Assembly: GCF_022201045.2 (NCBI RefSeq) | Contig: NC_068560.1 | Coordinates: 38,589,001 to 38,653,000 of the forward strand | Direction of reading: 5' to 3' | Origin: Citrus sinensis | Lineage: Eukaryota; Streptophyta; Magnoliopsida; Sapindales; Rutaceae | Length of the DNA: 64,000 bases | Part shown: positions 60,856-64,000 of the stretch, in pieces | Position numbering within the stretch: the first letter of the stretch is position 1 | Layout: every line of letters starts with the position of its first letter | Made by a program: the position numbers and the translations under genes | Notes under the pieces: model-generated | Seen by the model: only the letters and a program-made list of their open reading frames with translations | Databases searched by the model: none | What the model was told of the DNA's origin: nothing

Positions 60856-63097
60856 ATGCACTTGAGCGAAAACGAAGGCATTGAAGGAAAGACGTTCCTG
60901 GTGACTGGGGGGCTGGGCCACGTGGGCTCGGCTCTTTGCCTGGAGCTTGTCCGTAGAGGCGCTTATCAAGTTCGAGCCTTTGACTTACGAACTAACTCTC
61001 CTTGGTCTCACCTTCTCATCAATCACGGCGTCCATTGCATCCAAGGTTTAAGGTTTCTTCTTCTTCTTCTTCTTCTTCTTCTTTTTAATTCCAATTCAAT
61101 TCCACTATTGGGTCGCTTTGGTTTTCATATATTCAGCTTGCTTTTTAATTATGATTTATATATTGAAATATGTGATCAAATTCGATAAATCAGCTGATCA
61201 AACAGTTAGCAAGTTATGTAATGGACTGCATGGACATTTTAGGTCTAATGACTGAGCAACTGAGTATCTTTTAACGACGTTGAATTAGATTTTCCACTCA
61301 GCAATAATTCTTAATGACAGGGGATGTTGTTAGCAAAATAGATGTTGAAAAAGCTGCCCGTGGTGTAGATTGTGTGTTTCATGTTGCTTCCTATGGCATG
61401 TCGGGGAAGGAAATGCTCCAGTTTGGTCGTGTTGACGAGGTCAATATTAATGGAACATGTCACGTCATCGAAGCTTGCCTCGAGTTTGGGATTCAAAGGC
61501 TTGTCTATGTCAGCACATACAATGTTGTGTTTGGGGGAAAGGAAATTGTGAATGGCAATGAAAGCTTACCCTATTTCCCCATTGATGAACATGTGGATTC
61601 ATATGGCCGCAGTAAATCAGTTGCTGAACAATTGGTTCTAAAGAGTAACGGTCATCCCTTTAAGTGAGGAGTTATTATTTATTGCCATTTTTTTTTTTTT
61701 TTTGGTTATAAGTGTGCTTCCCCTGCTGCAATTTTATTGTTGTCATGATACTTGTTTGTTTGGCTAAAACGGCTGGGAAAGAAATTGTAGAAAAGAATCT
61801 ATATGATAAATGGATAGGGAGAACAATAAACAACTGACTTATAATCCTCAAAAGTTTGGAACACTGATACAATTCAGCAGATGGGGCATCAATTTTCGTT
61901 TACTTTCTATGACTAAAGCTGAGATGTTTCATGTGTAGGAAAAATAATAGAAAATGCCTTTATACATGTGCGGTTCGTCCTGCTGCTATCTATGGGCCAG
62001 GTGAAGAGAGGCACCTTCCGAGGATAGTATCACTTGCAAAGTTAGGATTGGTGCCGTTTAAAATTGGTGAACCAAGTGTGAAAACCGACTGGATTTATGT
62101 TGATAACCTTGTGCTTGCTCTTATATTGGCAAGCATGGGACTTCTGGATGACATTCCTGGGCAAAAAGGGCGTCCAATAGCTTCTGGCCAACCATACTTT
62201 GTATCTGATGGTAATTTATTTCTTCTTCGTTTAGATACTTCCTTTTGAATTCCTGATCAAGAACTATTGGTGGATGAAATGATTTAACTTTTGACTTGGT
62301 TTGAAATGCTATGTTATGAATAATTCCCTTCTTTCTCAGGGTTTCCAATCAATACGTTCGAATTTATTGGACCTTTACTTAAAACTCTGGACTATGACTT
62401 GCCGAAGTCTTGGTTAGCTGTTCCCCATGCACTCTTTTTGGGCAAGGTCTTCTCATTTTTCTATTCAGTCTTATATCCATGGTTGAATCGATGGTGGCTT
62501 CCTCAACCGTTAATCCTTCCTGCTGAAGTCTACAAGGTTTGTTTCAATTCCAATCTATCTGATGAACACATTGGCAGACCTAGATGGGTTGTTTTTAGGC
62601 ATGTGTATTTTCTTTGCTCTTTAGCAGTACACAATGTCATAAGCTGAATTATATGCTAACAGGTTGGCGTTACCCATTACTTCTCTTTACTTAAAGCCAA
62701 GGATGAGCTCTGCTATGTCCCGATTGTGAGTCCTAGGGAGGGCATGGCTGCTACTATCTCATACTGGCAAGATAGGAAAAGGAAAAGTTTAGATGGGCCT
62801 ACTATATACGCATGGTTATTCTGTCTGATAGGATTACCGGCATTGTTTGCTACTGCATACTTGCCGGACATTGGCCCTGTTCCAATCTTAAGAACTATTG
62901 GGCTTTTCATCTTCAAGTCAATGTGGATGATGAGATTGGCGTTTGCTATTGCAGTATCGGCACATGTCAGTGAGGGTGTATTTGCATGGTGCCTAGCAAA
63001 AAAAGTGGATCCTGCAAATGCAAAAGGATGGTTTTGGCAAACTCTCGCTCTTGGGGTATTTTCATTACGGTTGCTGCTCAAGAGAGCTAGAAAGTAA
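60856..63097 (+). CDS. SDR42E-type 3beta-hydroxysteroid dehydrogenase-like protein
   Basis: Five exons (60856-61045, 61321-61663, 61939-62210, 62340-62536, 62663-63097) join in frame to 478 aa. The Rossmann motif TGGLGHVG is at residues 17-24, and the active-site YxxxK is Y158-K162 in SYGRSKS, with a serine in VYVSTYN at about residue 128. The C-terminal part (after about residue 330) has several hydrophobic segments, including YAWLFCLIGLPALFATAYLP and AFAIAVSAHVSEGVFAWCLA, so the protein is probably held in the endoplasmic reticulum membrane. The fold is that of extended SDRs acting on sterols or similar lipids with NAD(P); the substrate is not known from sequence. It resembles Arabidopsis At2g33630 in length and layout. 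The exon 2 donor is GTGAGG at 61664, which keeps the frame. Confidence 0.85.
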
Positions 63098-64000
63098 GTC
63101 CGTCCACTTTATTCGTGTTGTTGTAATCTACACGCGACTGGAAAAATACTGGTTATTTGTGGGTGGAAAGTGAAAAGCATCTTGTTGAGGAATTTGGATA
63201 GTGTTTTTACCTTTCTCTTAGTCATTTTGAATCCATTAGATGCTAATGGAAAATAGGAGAAGTGGAGGTTTGGAACCAACTGCAAATCACGGGTCAGATG
63301 AAACATCCTGTTGAGGGGCAACAAGCTGGTAAGCTTGATGGTGTGTTGTATGAGCAATGGAGTTTGGAACCAACTGAAAAATCACAGGTTAACTTGGCTT
63401 TTGGTGAACCATGATAGCATTTTTATTTGAGTGTAATTATTTGCACTCTAAAAATTATTCTAAATACTTTATTATTCTGTTATTTTGTAGGCTCATGTGC
63501 TAAATTAAAAAATTAAGTTTTAGTTTTTACACACCTTAAAATGTCAGAAAAGATTTTACTTAACCTATTTAAACTAATTTATTCAAAACGCCAATTAAAT
63601 TATTTTTCCAACCCAGAAAGAATTAATGACCTTTTAGTCTATAAAATGATAGAATCAAATCATGCTATAATAAATTCTTCAACATAAGTTTTAGTTATTA
63701 GATTTTATTTATTAAAGAATATGTTCAATAATAATTTTTACACCTTGATTTTTTAACGTAATAACTAAAAAAAAAAAATTGCTATCCGCCTCCCCCCTCA
63801 AAAAAAAAAAATATTAAAGAAGAAAGAGAAGAGTACAAAAGATAATTTTTTATGAAAAATTAAAATGTAAAAATATTTATTTGTTCCTTATTTAACTAAA
63901 TATTATTTAAGAGTTGGAAATAAATTTTTTTGCGTTTATGTTTAGAATAATTATATCATACTAGTTTATAGGAAAAAGTTGATATAATGTGTATTTTTGT
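63098..64000. other. SDR 3' region and AT-rich end of window
   Basis: The first 300-350 bp are probably the 3' UTR of the SDR gene. The rest is AT-rich with an A run near 63768-63778 and 63802-63811. No gene seen. Confidence 0.45.

Overview
This is nuclear DNA from a core eudicot plant, probably a woody species; Citrus or a relative would fit, but the species is not proved by anything seen here. The signs are GT-AG introns in compact genes, an AT-rich intergenic background full of TA/GA microsatellites, plant-only gene families (NAC, PMI1, PHT1, XCP, MCD1) and plant-type transposons. There is no operon, CRISPR, phage or prokaryotic signal.

Layout. 1-9 kb: a tRNA-Trp (minus), the plastid-division gene MCD1 (plus) and the tonoplast sugar transporter TMT1/MSSP1 (minus), with MCD1 and TMT1 converging. 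9-20.5 kb: a repeat-rich gap holding a decayed PIF/Harbinger transposon, a SINE, a long foldback MITE, a 5'-truncated LINE and a broken PPR gene. 20.9-31.3 kb: PMI1 (minus), a MITE, a small unrecognised gene, a 48-residue conserved-looking ORF, and the NAC boundary gene CUC3 (minus). 31.3-43.4 kb: a long gene-free stretch whose main content is a short LTR element (36999-42093) with a 3.5-kb hAT transposon inserted in one LTR. 43.4-56 kb: XCP-type papain protease (plus), a PHT1;8/9-type phosphate transporter (minus), a short alpha-crystallin-like gene and its longer IDM3-like neighbour (both minus), with a 1.1-kb non-autonomous hAT between the last two. 56-64 kb: a MITE, a long (TA)n tract, a small HMA-fold gene without CxxC (plus), and an SDR42E-type dehydrogenase (plus).

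The order MCD1 - TMT1 - XCP - PHT1;8/9 - IDM3-like is the same as the run of Arabidopsis genes At1g20830 to At1g20870. CUC3 lies beside a PHT1;8/9-type gene here, as it does beside PHT1;9 at Arabidopsis At1g76420/At1g76430. The window therefore looks like an unfractionated version of two Arabidopsis duplicate segments. The genes do not form one pathway; they are ordinary neighbours. I found no new biological system. The best material is the nested transposon structure, the gene-order conservation, the tandem IDM3-like pair and the HMA-like protein lacking its metal ligands.
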